The translations under genes were made by a program, and so were the position numbers. The notes under the pieces were generated by a model, which was not told where the DNA came from, did not search any database, and saw nothing but the letters and a program-made list of their open reading frames with translations. Positions 25,976-35,381 of a DNA stretch of 64,000 nt are shown in pieces. The stretch spans positions 434,001 to 498,000 of the forward strand of contig NZ_CP132343.1 of the NCBI RefSeq assembly GCF_040529065.1. Direction: 5' to 3'. The DNA comes from Xanthomonas sacchari. Lineage in GTDB: Bacteria > Pseudomonadota > Gammaproteobacteria > Xanthomonadales > Xanthomonadaceae. Positions within the stretch are counted from its first letter, which is position 1, and each line of letters starts with the position of its first letter.

Positions 25976-26386
25976 TCAGCGCGAGGCGCGGCGCGGCGCG
26001 GATTTGCAGGGGTACCGTTTTGCCAGGGCCTGCACGACCAGGTCGCTGGCGCGTTCGTCCAGGCGGGCGTCGGGCAGCGCGACGAGATCGGCGACGAGTG
26101 CCTGGACATTCGGTGGGCCGGACTGGCCGGCCGGTCGGCACCATCGCGCGCCCTCGCTGCCGGCCGCGATGCCGAGCATGTACGCGGCCGCCGTGCGCGA
26201 GGACACCATGACCCGCAGTTCCTGCGGTTGCTGCGGACCCAGGTCGGCGGCCAGTGAGCCGTCCAGCGGGGCTTCCAGCAACTGATGCCCGTTCAAGTCC
26301 CAGGGTCCGGCAGGCGGGCGTGCCGCGCTGTTGCTGCTGAGCGCGGCCAGCAAGGGCAGCGCGAGCCAGGTGCGGTGTGATGTCAT
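25976..26386 (-). CDS. Small exported protein resembling Rap1a/Tai
   Basis: 136 residues. AAGGAG lies 8 bases before the ATG. A signal peptide (MTSHRTWLALPLLAALSSNSAA) is followed by a mature part. The segment AAAYMLGIAAGSEGARWCRPAGQSGPPNVQALVADLVALPDARLDERASDLVVQALAKRYPC has the layout of the Rap1a/Tai family: a helix ending in a G-x-x-x-G region, a W-C-R-P type cysteine and a closing Y-P-C, which would form the conserved disulfide. Rap1a and Tai4 neutralise type VI effectors in the periplasm, but many members have other or unknown roles. No effector gene is adjacent. Confidence 0.65.
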   Translation of the reverse strand: MTSHRTWLALPLLAALSSNSAARPPAGPWDLNGHQLLEAPLDGSLAADLGPQQPQELRVMVSSRTAAAYMLGIAAGSEGARWCRPAGQSGPPNVQALVADLVALPDARLDERASDLVVQALAKRYPCKSAPRRASR

Positions 26387-26508
26387 CCACGACTCCTTTC
26401 TCGACGAGTGGTCCGCATGCCGCGGCGGCGCGACATGCGCGGGTGAAGCGGCTTGCGCGCGGAGCAGGTGCTCTAGAATAGCGCCCCCGCTGTCTCTGGC
26501 GCCGTCCG

Positions 26509-27405
26509 ATGCCGTCCGCTCCTGTCGCTGCCGCGCCTGCGCGCGGCGGCTTCGTCGTTCTCGCCCTGTTCCTGGTCTACGTCGTCTGGGGCTCGACCTA
26601 TCTGGCGATCCGCTTCGCCCTGGAAGGCGGCGCGCCGCCGCTGAGCGTGGTCTCCGGCACCCGCTTCGTGATCGCCGGCAGCGTGCTGTACGCGGTGCTG
26701 CGCTGGCGCGGCGTGGCCGCGCCCACGCGCGCGCAGTGGCGGCCGCTGGCCATGCTGGGTGCGCTGATGCTGGTCTGCGGCAATGGCTTGGTGGTGCTGG
26801 CCGAGCGTCAGGTGTCCTCGGGGCTGGCGGCGGTGGCGGTGGCCTCGGTGCCGCTGTGGATGGCGCTGTTCGGCACGCTGCGCGGCCATCACGCCAGCCG
26901 CGGCGAATGGCTGGGGATCGTGGTCGGCTTCGCCGGCGTGGTGTGGCTCAACGCCGGCAGCAGCCTCAATGCCAGCCCGTTGGGCCTGGTGCTGCTGTTG
27001 ATCGCGCCGGTCGGCTGGGCGTTCGGCTCGGTGTGGTCGCGCGGGCGCGACCTGCCGATGCCGTTCATGGCCGCCGCCGGGCAGATGCTGTGCGGCGGGG
27101 GGATGCTGGTGGCGATCGGCCTGCTCAGCGGCGAGCGCCTGCACACCCTGCCGAGCGCGCAGGGCATGCTGGCGGTGGCCTACCTGTGCGTGTTTGGCTC
27201 GATCGTCGCCTTCACCGCCTACGTATGGCTGCTGCAGAACGTGCGTCCGGCGCTGGCCGGCAGCTATGCCTACGTCAATCCGGTGATCGCGGTGGCGCTG
27301 GGCAGTTGGCTCGGCAGCGAACGCTTCAGCGCCAGCGACTTTGGTGCGATGGCGGTGATCCTGGCCGGCGTGGTGGTGATCACCGTGGCGAGGACCCGGC
27401 GATGA
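26509..27405 (+). CDS. yedA: EamA-family (DMT) transporter, YedA type
   Basis: 298 residues with ten membrane segments and two EamA repeats. It begins MPSAPVAAAPARGGFVVLALFLVYVVWGSTYLAIRFALEG, in which YVVWGSTYLAIR is typical of YedA/RhaT-like exporters. The second repeat ends ALAGSYAYVNPVIAVALGSWLGSER, also typical. Such carriers move amino acids or related metabolites out of the cell; the substrate is unknown. The stop overlaps the start of the next gene (ATGA). Confidence 0.9.
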   Translation: MPSAPVAAAPARGGFVVLALFLVYVVWGSTYLAIRFALEGGAPPLSVVSGTRFVIAGSVLYAVLRWRGVAAPTRAQWRPLAMLGALMLVCGNGLVVLAERQVSSGLAAVAVASVPLWMALFGTLRGHHASRGEWLGIVVGFAGVVWLNAGSSLNASPLGLVLLLIAPVGWAFGSVWSRGRDLPMPFMAAAGQMLCGGGMLVAIGLLSGERLHTLPSAQGMLAVAYLCVFGSIVAFTAYVWLLQNVRPALAGSYAYVNPVIAVALGSWLGSERFSASDFGAMAVILAGVVVITVARTRR

Positions 27406-28304
27406 CCGCGGCCGCCGAGCAGGAGGCCCGGCGCGGCCTGTGGATCACCGCGGCGACCTTCGCGCTGTGGGGCGTGGTGCCGGTGTACTGGCACCTGCTG
27501 CAGGCGGTGCCGTCGCCGCACATCATCGCCCACCGCATCGTCTGGAGCACGCTGCTGGTGGTGGCCTGGCTGGTGTACAGCGCGCGCCTGCAGTGGTGGC
27601 GGCGCATCGCCGCGCAGCCGCGCGCGCTGGCCACGCTGGCGCTGAGCAGCGTGGCGATCGCCTTCAACTGGGGCCTGTACATCTGGGCGGTCAATGCCGG
27701 CCACGTGATCGAGACCAGCCTCGGCTACTTCATCAATCCGCTGGTCAACGTGCTGCTCGGCGTGCTGGTGCTGCGCGAGCGGCTGCGTCCGCTGCAATGG
27801 CTGGCGGTGGCCTGCGCCGCGCTCGGCGTGGCCTGGCTGACCGTCGACGCCGGCACGCTGCCGTGGATCGCGCTGGGCCTGGCCGGCTCGTTCGGGCTGT
27901 ACGGCCTGTTGCGCAAGCTGGTGCAGGTGGATGCGGTGGCCGGGCTGGGCGTGGAAAGCCTGTACCTGTTCCTGCCGGCGCTGGGGTTCGTGCTGTGGGG
28001 CGAGGCCGGCCACGGTGGCGGCTTCGTCGGCGGCTGGGGCTGGCGCAACGACCTGCTGCTGGCGTTCGGCGGCGTGGTGACCGCGGTGCCGCTGATCGGC
28101 TTCGCCTACGGCGTGCGGCGCATCCCGCTGTCGCTGGTGGGGTTGCTGCAATACATCGCGCCAAGCCTGCAGCTGCTGCTGGGCGTGTGGTTCTTCCGCG
28201 AGCCGTTCGACGCGGGCAAGGCGATCGGCTTTGCCGCCATTTGGATCGGGTTGTTGCTGTTCGCCGGTGAGAGTCTGTGGCGGAGAGCGGGGATTAGGGA
28301 TTAG
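27402..28304 (+). CDS. rarD: EamA-family transporter RarD
   Basis: 300 residues with ten predicted membrane segments. The family-specific features are GVVPVYWHLLQAVPSPHIIAHRIVWS at the start, LNWGLYIWAV-like (FNWGLYIWAVNAGHVIETSLGYFINPLVNVLLG) and the later GLYGLLRKL and YIAPSLQLLLGVWFFREPF. RarD was linked to chloramphenicol sensitivity in Pseudomonas. It overlaps yedA by four bases, so the two are translationally coupled. Its last codons (GIRD-stop) are made of the GGGATTA repeat that follows. Confidence 0.95.
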   Translation: MTAAAEQEARRGLWITAATFALWGVVPVYWHLLQAVPSPHIIAHRIVWSTLLVVAWLVYSARLQWWRRIAAQPRALATLALSSVAIAFNWGLYIWAVNAGHVIETSLGYFINPLVNVLLGVLVLRERLRPLQWLAVACAALGVAWLTVDAGTLPWIALGLAGSFGLYGLLRKLVQVDAVAGLGVESLYLFLPALGFVLWGEAGHGGGFVGGWGWRNDLLLAFGGVVTAVPLIGFAYGVRRIPLSLVGLLQYIAPSLQLLLGVWFFREPFDAGKAIGFAAIWIGLLLFAGESLWRRAGIRD

Positions 28305-28379
28305 GGATTAGGGATTCGTAAGAGCAGAAGCAGCGCAGCCCGCTGTTACGAATCCCCAATCCCGAATCCCGAATCCCCG
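28289..28379. repeat. GGGATTA/AATCCC tandem units in inverted arms
   Basis: Three to four GGGATTA units at 28289-28319 face three AATCCC units at 28346-28379 and can pair into a long hairpin. It overlaps the 3' end of rarD and stops just before the convergent hydrolase gene. The G-rich strand has four GGG runs. Confidence 0.75.
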
Positions 28380-28382
28380 GGC

Positions 28383-29525
28383 TCAGCCGCGGCTACCGCT
28401 TGCCGCCGGCTCACCCGTCAGCTGCAGCTCGGGATCCGCGCGTGGCGGCAGCGGCTGCGGGCAGCGGCCGCCGTGGCTCGGCGACTGCAGGTCGGCGAAC
28501 CAGTCCTCCACGGTCGGCGCCAGCAGGTCCAGCCGCATCGGCAGGCTCAGGTGGTTCTCGCCGGGCATCTCCAGGTAGTGCGCGCGCGGGGCGTCCAGCG
28601 CCAGCAGGCGGCCGTGCGCCACCGGGATGTGCTGGTCGGCGCTGCCGTGCAGCAGCAGCACGCAGGCCGGTGCGGCGCGCGCGGCGGCGGTGACGTCGAC
28701 CTGGTCCAGGTTCAGCGCCAGGCGCTGGTTGGCGTTGGCGATGACCGCGTCCAGGTTCTGCCCGCCGTAGCGCCAGCGCGCCAGGTCCATCGCCGCGCTG
28801 GCCATCCAGCCGCGCGGGCGGCTGGCGAGCATGTGCGGGATCATGTCGCGGATGCCGCGGCCGGCGTTGGCGAAAGATTCCATCGCGACCACGCCGTCGA
28901 CCTGGTCGCCGAGCTTCTGCGCGGCGAACAGGGCGGTGGCCGCGCCGTAGGACACGCCGAACAGGTACACCGGGCCCTGCACCTCGCCGCTGGCGCGCAG
29001 GGCGCGGATCACCGCGACCACGTCGTCGGACTCGCGGGTGCCGTAGCCGGCCGGGCCGCCGCCGGAGCGGCCGTGGTTGCGCAGGTCGATGCTGATGCTG
29101 CGGTAGCCGGCCTGGGCCAGGTCCAGCGACCACGGCAACAGTGAATCGCCGTCCATCATCCAGCCGTGCAGCAGCACCACGGTGCCGCGCGGGGCCATGT
29201 GCGTGGCCGGCGCCGGGGTGCCCACGTCCATGGCGAAGTCGGCATGCTCGTGGCCGCTGGCGTCGCGGCCGGCGTGCTCGTAGCGGTAGCGCATGTGGTA
29301 GTCGCCCGGGTCGATGGCACGCCAGAAGATCGGGATGCCGCCGGGCACCACCACGTGGCCGCTGCGGTTGGGCAGGGTCGCCAGCAGGCTCTGGATGCGC
29401 TCCTCGTCCATCAGCGGCGACACGCCGCCCGGCGCGACCAGGCGGTCGCTCAGCGAGGTGGAGGAGCAGGCGCTCAGCCACAGGCTGGCGCAGAGGACGA
29501 GCAGCAGGCGCAGGCGCGAGGACAT
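28383..29525 (-). CDS. Lipoprotein alpha/beta hydrolase
   Basis: 380 residues. MSSRLRLLLVLCASLWLSACSS has a lipobox LSAC with Cys 20. The hydrolase core shows VLLHGWMMDGDS (oxyanion turn), SIDLRNHGRSGG, the nucleophile elbow FGVSYGAA, then LLLHGSADQHIP (acid region) and GENHLSLP (catalytic His). It belongs to the general serine esterase/peptidase group anchored to the envelope. It is convergent with rarD. The natural ester or peptide substrate is unknown. Confidence 0.88.
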   Translation of the reverse strand: MSSRLRLLLVLCASLWLSACSSTSLSDRLVAPGGVSPLMDEERIQSLLATLPNRSGHVVVPGGIPIFWRAIDPGDYHMRYRYEHAGRDASGHEHADFAMDVGTPAPATHMAPRGTVVLLHGWMMDGDSLLPWSLDLAQAGYRSISIDLRNHGRSGGGPAGYGTRESDDVVAVIRALRASGEVQGPVYLFGVSYGAATALFAAQKLGDQVDGVVAMESFANAGRGIRDMIPHMLASRPRGWMASAAMDLARWRYGGQNLDAVIANANQRLALNLDQVDVTAAARAAPACVLLLHGSADQHIPVAHGRLLALDAPRAHYLEMPGENHLSLPMRLDLLAPTVEDWFADLQSPSHGGRCPQPLPPRADPELQLTGEPAASGSRG

Positions 29526-29675
29526 GGACGTGGCGGCGTGGAACCAAATGGCCGCGCAGGCTAGCGCCTCGGCGGCCGCCGTTCTACCGCGTTTCGATGA
29601 CGAAACGATGACGCGTCAGCGGCCATTGGGCCGGGCCGGGACAGGGGGCCCGGCCCGGCGCGTTCAGCCCTGGCG

Positions 29676-30986
29676 CTACAGTGCGCGCAGGGCGGTGGTG
29701 ATCGGCAGGCGTGCGGCGCGCAGCGCCGGGAACAGGCCGCCGACCAGGCCGATGCCCAGCGCCCACTTCAGCCCGGTCCACAGCAGCGGCGGCGAGACCT
29801 TGAACTGGAACACCACCTGGCTGAAGTTGCTGCCCAGGGTGGAGACGCTGTAGCCGTTGAAGATCGCCCAGGCGATCAGCCCGCCCAGCACCCCGCCGAG
29901 CAGCGCCAGCAGCATGGTCTCCAGCATCACCGCCACCACCACCGGCAGCCCGCGGAAGCCCAGCGCACGCATGGTGGCGATCTCGCGGGCGCGGGTGGCG
30001 ACCGCGGCGTACATGGTGTTGAGCGCGCCGAACACCGCGCCGATCGCCATGATGGTGCCGATGAAGGTGCCCAGCACCTCCAGCACCTTGCTGAGGTTGC
30101 CGCCCTGCTTGCGGTAGTACTCGCGGGTGGTGAACACGTCCAGCTTCAGCCGCGGGTCGGCGTCCATCGCCGCCTTGAACTGGCGGAAGCCGTCCTGGCC
30201 CTGGGTGCGCACGCTGATCGACTGGTAGGCGCTGCGGTTGTAGGTGGTGGCCAGGGTCTGGGTGTCGGTCCACAGCTCCGAATCGTGCGCATCGCCGCTG
30301 GCGAACACACCGACCACGGTCCAGGCCTGGTTGCCCAGGGTCAGGGTCTGACCGAGCTGCAGGCCGCGGAACTGCGACTGCGCGCCCTTGCCGACCACGA
30401 TCTCGCGCAGGCCCGGCTTGAAGCGACGGCCCTGCAGGAGCTTGACCTTGTCGTGCACCGCCCAGCCCTGCTCGCCGACGCCGCGGAACTGCGCGTTGAC
30501 GTCGCTGCCGTCGGACTTGGACTGCAGGTTCACCACCTGCGACAGTTCCGGCGAGACCAGCGGGCGGTTGTCGGCGCCGCGCGCCACGCCGGCCAGGCTG
30601 GCGATCAGCGGCACCTGGTCGCGGGTGATGACCGAGTTGGTCTCGGCCTGCGAGCCGCCGCGCAGGACGATGGCGGTGGTGTCGTCGCCGGTGCTGTCCA
30701 GGGTCGCCTGGAAGCCCTGGCCCATCGCCAGCATCGCCACCAGCACGCCGACCACACCGGCGATGCCGACCACGATCACCGAACTGGCGCCCCAGCGCTG
30801 CGGCAGGCTGGCGATGCCGATGCGCGCGGCGGCGAGCGACAGCCGGCCACTGCGGGTGACCAGCAGCAGCACGGCGAGCACCGCCACCAGCGCCAGCACC
30901 AGGAACCAGGGCAGGGCGATCCAGATTCCCAGGCCGAGCGCCAGCGCCGCGATCGCCAGGACATTCCATAACCATTGCATCTTCAT
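29676..30986 (-). CDS. ABC exporter permease, MacB/FtsX type (second)
   Basis: 436 residues with membrane segments near 5-45, 68-90 and three at the C-terminus (about 300-430). The periplasmic part between them is a MacB_PCD domain (VVGKGAQSQFRGLQLGQTLTLGNQAWTVVGVF). The C-terminal FtsX region includes VFGALNTMYAAVATRAREIATMRALGFRG, the coupling-helix motif of this class. It is the last gene of a three-gene ABC operon (ATPase, permease, permease). It probably pairs with the other permease in a heterodimer. Substrate unknown. Confidence 0.9.
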   Translation of the reverse strand: MKMQWLWNVLAIAALALGLGIWIALPWFLVLALVAVLAVLLLVTRSGRLSLAAARIGIASLPQRWGASSVIVVGIAGVVGVLVAMLAMGQGFQATLDSTGDDTTAIVLRGGSQAETNSVITRDQVPLIASLAGVARGADNRPLVSPELSQVVNLQSKSDGSDVNAQFRGVGEQGWAVHDKVKLLQGRRFKPGLREIVVGKGAQSQFRGLQLGQTLTLGNQAWTVVGVFASGDAHDSELWTDTQTLATTYNRSAYQSISVRTQGQDGFRQFKAAMDADPRLKLDVFTTREYYRKQGGNLSKVLEVLGTFIGTIMAIGAVFGALNTMYAAVATRAREIATMRALGFRGLPVVVAVMLETMLLALLGGVLGGLIAWAIFNGYSVSTLGSNFSQVVFQFKVSPPLLWTGLKWALGIGLVGGLFPALRAARLPITTALRAL

Positions 30987-31050
30987 TGCGTTGTTCCTCG
31001 GGTCTGCGTCGCCGTCCGTGGCATCGCTGTGCTGGAGAGAGGGGGCGGGC

Positions 31051-32208
31051 TCAGCGCCCGGCCAGGGCTTCGACGATCTTCAGCCGCTGCGCACGCAGCG
31101 CCGGCAGCAGGCCGACCACCACGCCGATGACCAGCATCAGCGCCGCGCCGATCAGCCAGGTCTGCGCCGGCACCGCGTGCACCGGCAGGGCGCCGCGGCT
31201 GGCGCTGGCCAGCACCGGGATCGCCGCCGCCGCCAGCGCCATGCCGAGCAGGCCGCCGAGCACGATCAGCAATACCGACTCCACGATCACCAGGGTCAGC
31301 ACCGTGCGGTCCTGGAAGCCCAGGGTCTTGAGCGTGGCCAGCTCCGGGATGCGTTCGCGCACCGCCTGCGCCATGGTGTTGCCGGTCAGCAGCACCAGGG
31401 TGAAGAACACCGCGCCCATGATCGAGGTGACGATCAGGCCGATGTCGGCGAACTGCTTGACGAAGGCCTGCTGGAACGCCGACTCGGTCTGCGACTTGGT
31501 CTCGTGGTCGGAGTTGGCCGACAGCGCATCGATCGCCTGCGCCACGCGCGAGGCGTGTTCGGGGTTGTCCAGCCGCACCGTGTACCAGCTGACCTTGCCC
31601 TTGATGTAGTCGTTGCTCTCGTCGAAGTACTTCCAGTTCATCATCAACTGGTTCTCGGCCTGCACGTTGGCGCGGTCCTTGGCCTTGAAGATCGCCTTCA
31701 GCTCCAGCGGCCAGTCGTTGCTGCCGCCGCGCGGGAAGATGGTGGCCTGCAGCGGGATCACGTCGCCGACCTTCCAGCCGTTCTTCTTCGCCAGCGCTTC
31801 GCCCACCGCCGCACCGGTACGGGTGTCGCGGAAGGCCTTGAGCTGCTCCGGCGGCACCACGTACTCGCTGTACACGTCGAAGAAGTTCGGCGCGACCGAG
31901 AAGTTGGGGAAGAAGTCCTTGGGATCCTTGTAGATGCCGCCGAACCACATCGCATAGGTCACGTCGCGCACGCCCGGCACGCTGCGGATCTGCGACTCCA
32001 GGCGCACCGGCAGCGACTGGGTGATCGACAGCCGCGAGGCCACCACCAGGCGGTTGACCCCTTCCACCGAGCCGCCGGCGGTGAACGCCACACGCACCGA
32101 GTCGAGCAGGCCGAACAGCAGGAAGGCGACGATCACCGAGAACAGGGTCAGCAGCGTCCGCGTCTTGCTGCGAAACAGTTGCGCCCAGATCAACGAGAAA
32201 TACTTCAT
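31051..32208 (-). CDS. ABC exporter permease, MacB/FtsX type (first)
   Basis: 385 residues. MKYFSLIWAQLFRSKTRTLLTLFSVIVAFLLFGLLDSVR is the N-terminal coupling helix and first membrane segment. A large periplasmic domain follows (about 50-250). Three membrane segments at the end include MAQAVRERIPELATLKTLGFQDRTVLTLVIVES and ALRAQRLKIVEALAG. It lies 13 bases after the ATPase gene and 64 bases before the second permease. Together they make a MacB-like mechanotransmission exporter. Confidence 0.9.
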   Translation of the reverse strand: MKYFSLIWAQLFRSKTRTLLTLFSVIVAFLLFGLLDSVRVAFTAGGSVEGVNRLVVASRLSITQSLPVRLESQIRSVPGVRDVTYAMWFGGIYKDPKDFFPNFSVAPNFFDVYSEYVVPPEQLKAFRDTRTGAAVGEALAKKNGWKVGDVIPLQATIFPRGGSNDWPLELKAIFKAKDRANVQAENQLMMNWKYFDESNDYIKGKVSWYTVRLDNPEHASRVAQAIDALSANSDHETKSQTESAFQQAFVKQFADIGLIVTSIMGAVFFTLVLLTGNTMAQAVRERIPELATLKTLGFQDRTVLTLVIVESVLLIVLGGLLGMALAAAAIPVLASASRGALPVHAVPAQTWLIGAALMLVIGVVVGLLPALRAQRLKIVEALAGR

Positions 32209-32221
32209 GGCATCGCCTCGC

Positions 32222-32911
<690 letters not shown>

Positions 32912-32999
32912 GGTGGTGTTCCTGGCGGTGGACGAGATGGAGGCGATGCGGTCGCCAATGGCGGCGATGTAATTACCGTTGCTTTTGCTTTTGATTTTT

Positions 33000-33030
<31 letters not shown>

Positions 33031-33109
33031 AAGTGCAGTTGCAGTGGTTGTTGCTTTTGCTGTTGCTTCTGCCGTTGCCGTTGCCGTTGTTCTTGCTTTT
33101 GACTTGCCG

Positions 33110-33345
33110 GGTTCCCTTCCGAAGCGGCGGCCAGCGCGGGGAAAAACCCCGAAGGGGCGGCGTACATGGATGTACGCCGTCCGCGGCAGGGGCAGGATGC
33201 CCCTTCCGCGGATCCCCGGGCTGGACGCGGACCCGGAGCGCGTTAGCGCGGAGGGCGCGTAGGCAGGGTGTGCTTTCTTTTGGTTACTTTTCTTTGCACA
33301 AGCAAAGAAAAGTAACTCGCCGCAAGGCGAAAGCTTTTGCTCTTG
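33110..33345 (+). repeat. Structured repeat unit, copy 1
   Basis: Contains a chain of hairpins: CCCC-GAA-GGGG near 33147, GGCGTACAT-GG-ATGTACGCC near 33158-33179, a GCGG-stem around 33181-33211, a perfect 14-bp stem TTACTTTTCTTTGC/GCAAAGAAAAGTAA at 33284-33315, and TCGCC-GCAA-GGCGA at 33317-33330. An inverted partner lies at 33475-33715. Confidence 0.85.
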
Positions 33346-33376
33346 CATTTGCTGCTACTGCGGCGGCCGCTGGATT

Positions 33377-33442
33377 GTAGGAGCGGCTTACGCCGCGACA
33401 TGCATGACCGATTACGCTGGTCGCGGCTGAAGCCGCTCCTAC
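33377..33442. repeat. REP-like palindrome, type A pair
   Basis: Two type A units in inverted order; the first reads gtaggagcggcttacgccgc, with its inner arm altered. It sits exactly between the two facing structured repeats. Confidence 0.85.
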
Positions 33443-33474
33443 GGTTCTTCTTGTCCGACACGAAAGCTTGAAGC

Positions 33475-33715
33475 AACAGCAAAGGCTTTCGCCCTTGCGG
33501 GCGAGTTACTTTTCTTTGCTCGCGCAAAGAAAAGGTAACCAAAAGAAAGCGCGCCCTGCCTTGCGCCCTCCGCGCTACGCGCTCCGGGTCCGCGGATGCA
33601 CCGGGGATTCGCGGAAGGGGCATCCTGCCCCTGCCGCGAACGGCGCACATCCATGTGCGCCGCCCTTCGGGTGTTTCCCCGGTCCATCCGCCGCTGCGGA
33701 AGGGAACCCTGTAGA
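33475..33715 (-). repeat. Structured repeat unit, copy 2 (inverted)
   Basis: About 85% identical to copy 1 when reversed (by eye). The hairpins are kept while their sequences differ: GGCGCACAT/ATGTGCGCC for GGCGTACAT/ATGTACGCC, TCGCCC-GCAA-GGGCGA for TCGCC-GCAA-GGCGA, and TCGCGG/CCGCGA for CCGCGG/CCGCGG. Confidence 0.85.
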
Positions 33716-33881
33716 GCAAAAGCAACCGCAACAGCGGTAAAGCAACAGCAGAAGCAACAGCAACTGCAACAACTGGAGCTTGATCGATTCGGCTGCGGCA
33801 AGCGCCGCTGAAACTGACTACATCGGACAGCTTCGACGTCGAGGCGCTGGTGCAGTGCGCAGTGCGCGCTGGTGCGTTGCG

Positions 33882-35129
33882 CTACTGCGCAGCGGCCTCC
33901 GCCGTCTTCACCTGCATACCCGCATGCAAGGCCTCCGGCGGATCCAGCACCACCGTGTCGCCCGCGGCCAGGCCGGACAGCACCTGGCGGTCGTCGCCCA
34001 GGGCGATGCCGGTCTTCAGCGCGCGCTGCTCGACCGTGTTGTCGTCCTTGACCGCGAACGCCACGTCCTGGCCGGCGCGCTTGACGATCGCCGCGCCCGG
34101 CACCCGCACGCCCTGCGGCGTGTGCTGCGCCTGCGGCTGCGGTGCCTCCAGGAAGCTGACCCGCACGCCCATCTCCGGCACGATCCGCGCGTCCTTCTGC
34201 TTCAGTGCCACGCGCACCTTCACCGTCGCCTTGCCGCGGTCGGCGGAGGGAATGATCGCGATCACCTCGGCCGGGATCTTCCAGTCCGGATACGCGTTGA
34301 GCGTGGCCTCCACCGGCATGCCCGGCTTGACCCGGCCGATGTAGGACTCGCCCACCTCGACCTCGATCTCCAGCGAATCCATGTCGACGATGGTGCCGAT
34401 GCCGGTGCGGGTGAAGCCGCCGCCGGCCGACAGCGGCGAGACGATCTCGCCCGGCTGCGCCGCCTTGGCGGTGACCACGCCGGAGAACGGCGCACGCACG
34501 ATGGTGTTGTCGACGTTGAGATCGGAGATCGACAGCTGGTTGCCGGCCACCGCCACGTTGCGCTGCGCGTTCTGCAACTGCGCGCGCAGGGCGTCGCGTT
34601 GCGCCACCGCCTGCTCGTACTGCGACCGCGAGACCAGTTGCTGGCCGGCCAGGGTCTGCAGCCGCTGCGCGTCGGCATCGGCCTGGCGCACCTGCGCCTG
34701 CATGTTGGCGACCAGGCTGCGTGCCGCGTCCAGTTGCGAGGCCGACAGCACCCGCTGCGCATTGGCGTCGATCGGATCCAGCGTCGCCATCACCTGGCCT
34801 GCCTCCACGCGCATGCCTTCCTCGATGCGCACCTCGCGGACCTTGCCGGTGATCTTGGCCGACACCGTGGCCATGCGCCGCGCCACCACGTAGCCACTGG
34901 CGTCCAGCACCGAGGCGCTGCTGCTGCCGGGCGCGATCGCCACCACCGCCGCGGTACGCACCTCCAGCGGCTTGCTGCGGCCGAACAGCCACCAGCCGCC
35001 GGCGCCCAGGGCGAGCAGCACCAGCAGCAGCACCAACGCGATCCACAGCCCGCGTCGCGACGGCGGCTCGCTCGGCGGCGCCTTGCGGTCGATACGGAGT
35101 TCCTTGAGCAGGTCGGAGGAAGTACTCAT
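33882..35129 (-). CDS. Periplasmic adaptor (HlyD/MacA family)
   Basis: 415 residues; AAGGAC precedes the ATG at 35129. One membrane segment (about 27-48) is followed by a lipoyl-type half (VSAKITGKVREVRIEEGMRVEAGQVMATLDPIDA), a coiled coil (about 115-200) and the second half (IVRAPFSGVVTAKAAQPGEIVSP). The C-terminal barrel and membrane-proximal domain end GLAAGDTVVLDPPEALHAGMQVKTAE. This is the adaptor of a tripartite exporter. Its likely partners are the ABC ATPase and permeases on the same strand beyond the repeat block. An outer-membrane channel is not encoded nearby. Confidence 0.93.
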   Translation of the reverse strand: MSTSSDLLKELRIDRKAPPSEPPSRRGLWIALVLLLVLLALGAGGWWLFGRSKPLEVRTAAVVAIAPGSSSASVLDASGYVVARRMATVSAKITGKVREVRIEEGMRVEAGQVMATLDPIDANAQRVLSASQLDAARSLVANMQAQVRQADADAQRLQTLAGQQLVSRSQYEQAVAQRDALRAQLQNAQRNVAVAGNQLSISDLNVDNTIVRAPFSGVVTAKAAQPGEIVSPLSAGGGFTRTGIGTIVDMDSLEIEVEVGESYIGRVKPGMPVEATLNAYPDWKIPAEVIAIIPSADRGKATVKVRVALKQKDARIVPEMGVRVSFLEAPQPQAQHTPQGVRVPGAAIVKRAGQDVAFAVKDDNTVEQRALKTGIALGDDRQVLSGLAAGDTVVLDPPEALHAGMQVKTAEAAAQ

Positions 35130-35286
35130 CGTGTCCTTGAACGAAACGGTCGGCGCGCTGCAGTGTGCGAGCCACCGGCCGCCGTGGGCATGGCCGGAAG
35201 TCACTTTCTGCGGTGCGCTGCAACGGGAAGAAACGCCGCCCCTCGGCGTGGATCGCAGCATGCGGCAATCGTGCCGGGGCTGCCAG

Positions 35287-35298
35287 TGACAGATGTCA
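35287..35298. promoter_or_regulatory. Short inverted repeat in a divergent promoter region
   Basis: TGACA-GA-TGTCA between the divergent adaptor and ABC ATPase genes, 84 bases before the latter. NarL/LuxR-type regulators bind such short dyads, and a DesR-like regulator is encoded downstream. Assignment is inference. Confidence 0.4.
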
Positions 35299-35381
35299 TT
35301 CGATGCAGTTGACGCGCCGCACTGGGCGGCATCCCCGCCACGGCGCAGCCTAGGCACTCCCTGCCACCACTGGAGTTGTCC

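Noticed and set aside
33243-33731. 162-residue minus-strand frame spanning both structured repeats
   Set aside because: The sequence follows the repeat and REP units in every part, and the other strand is open as well; structure at the DNA/RNA level explains the conservation better.
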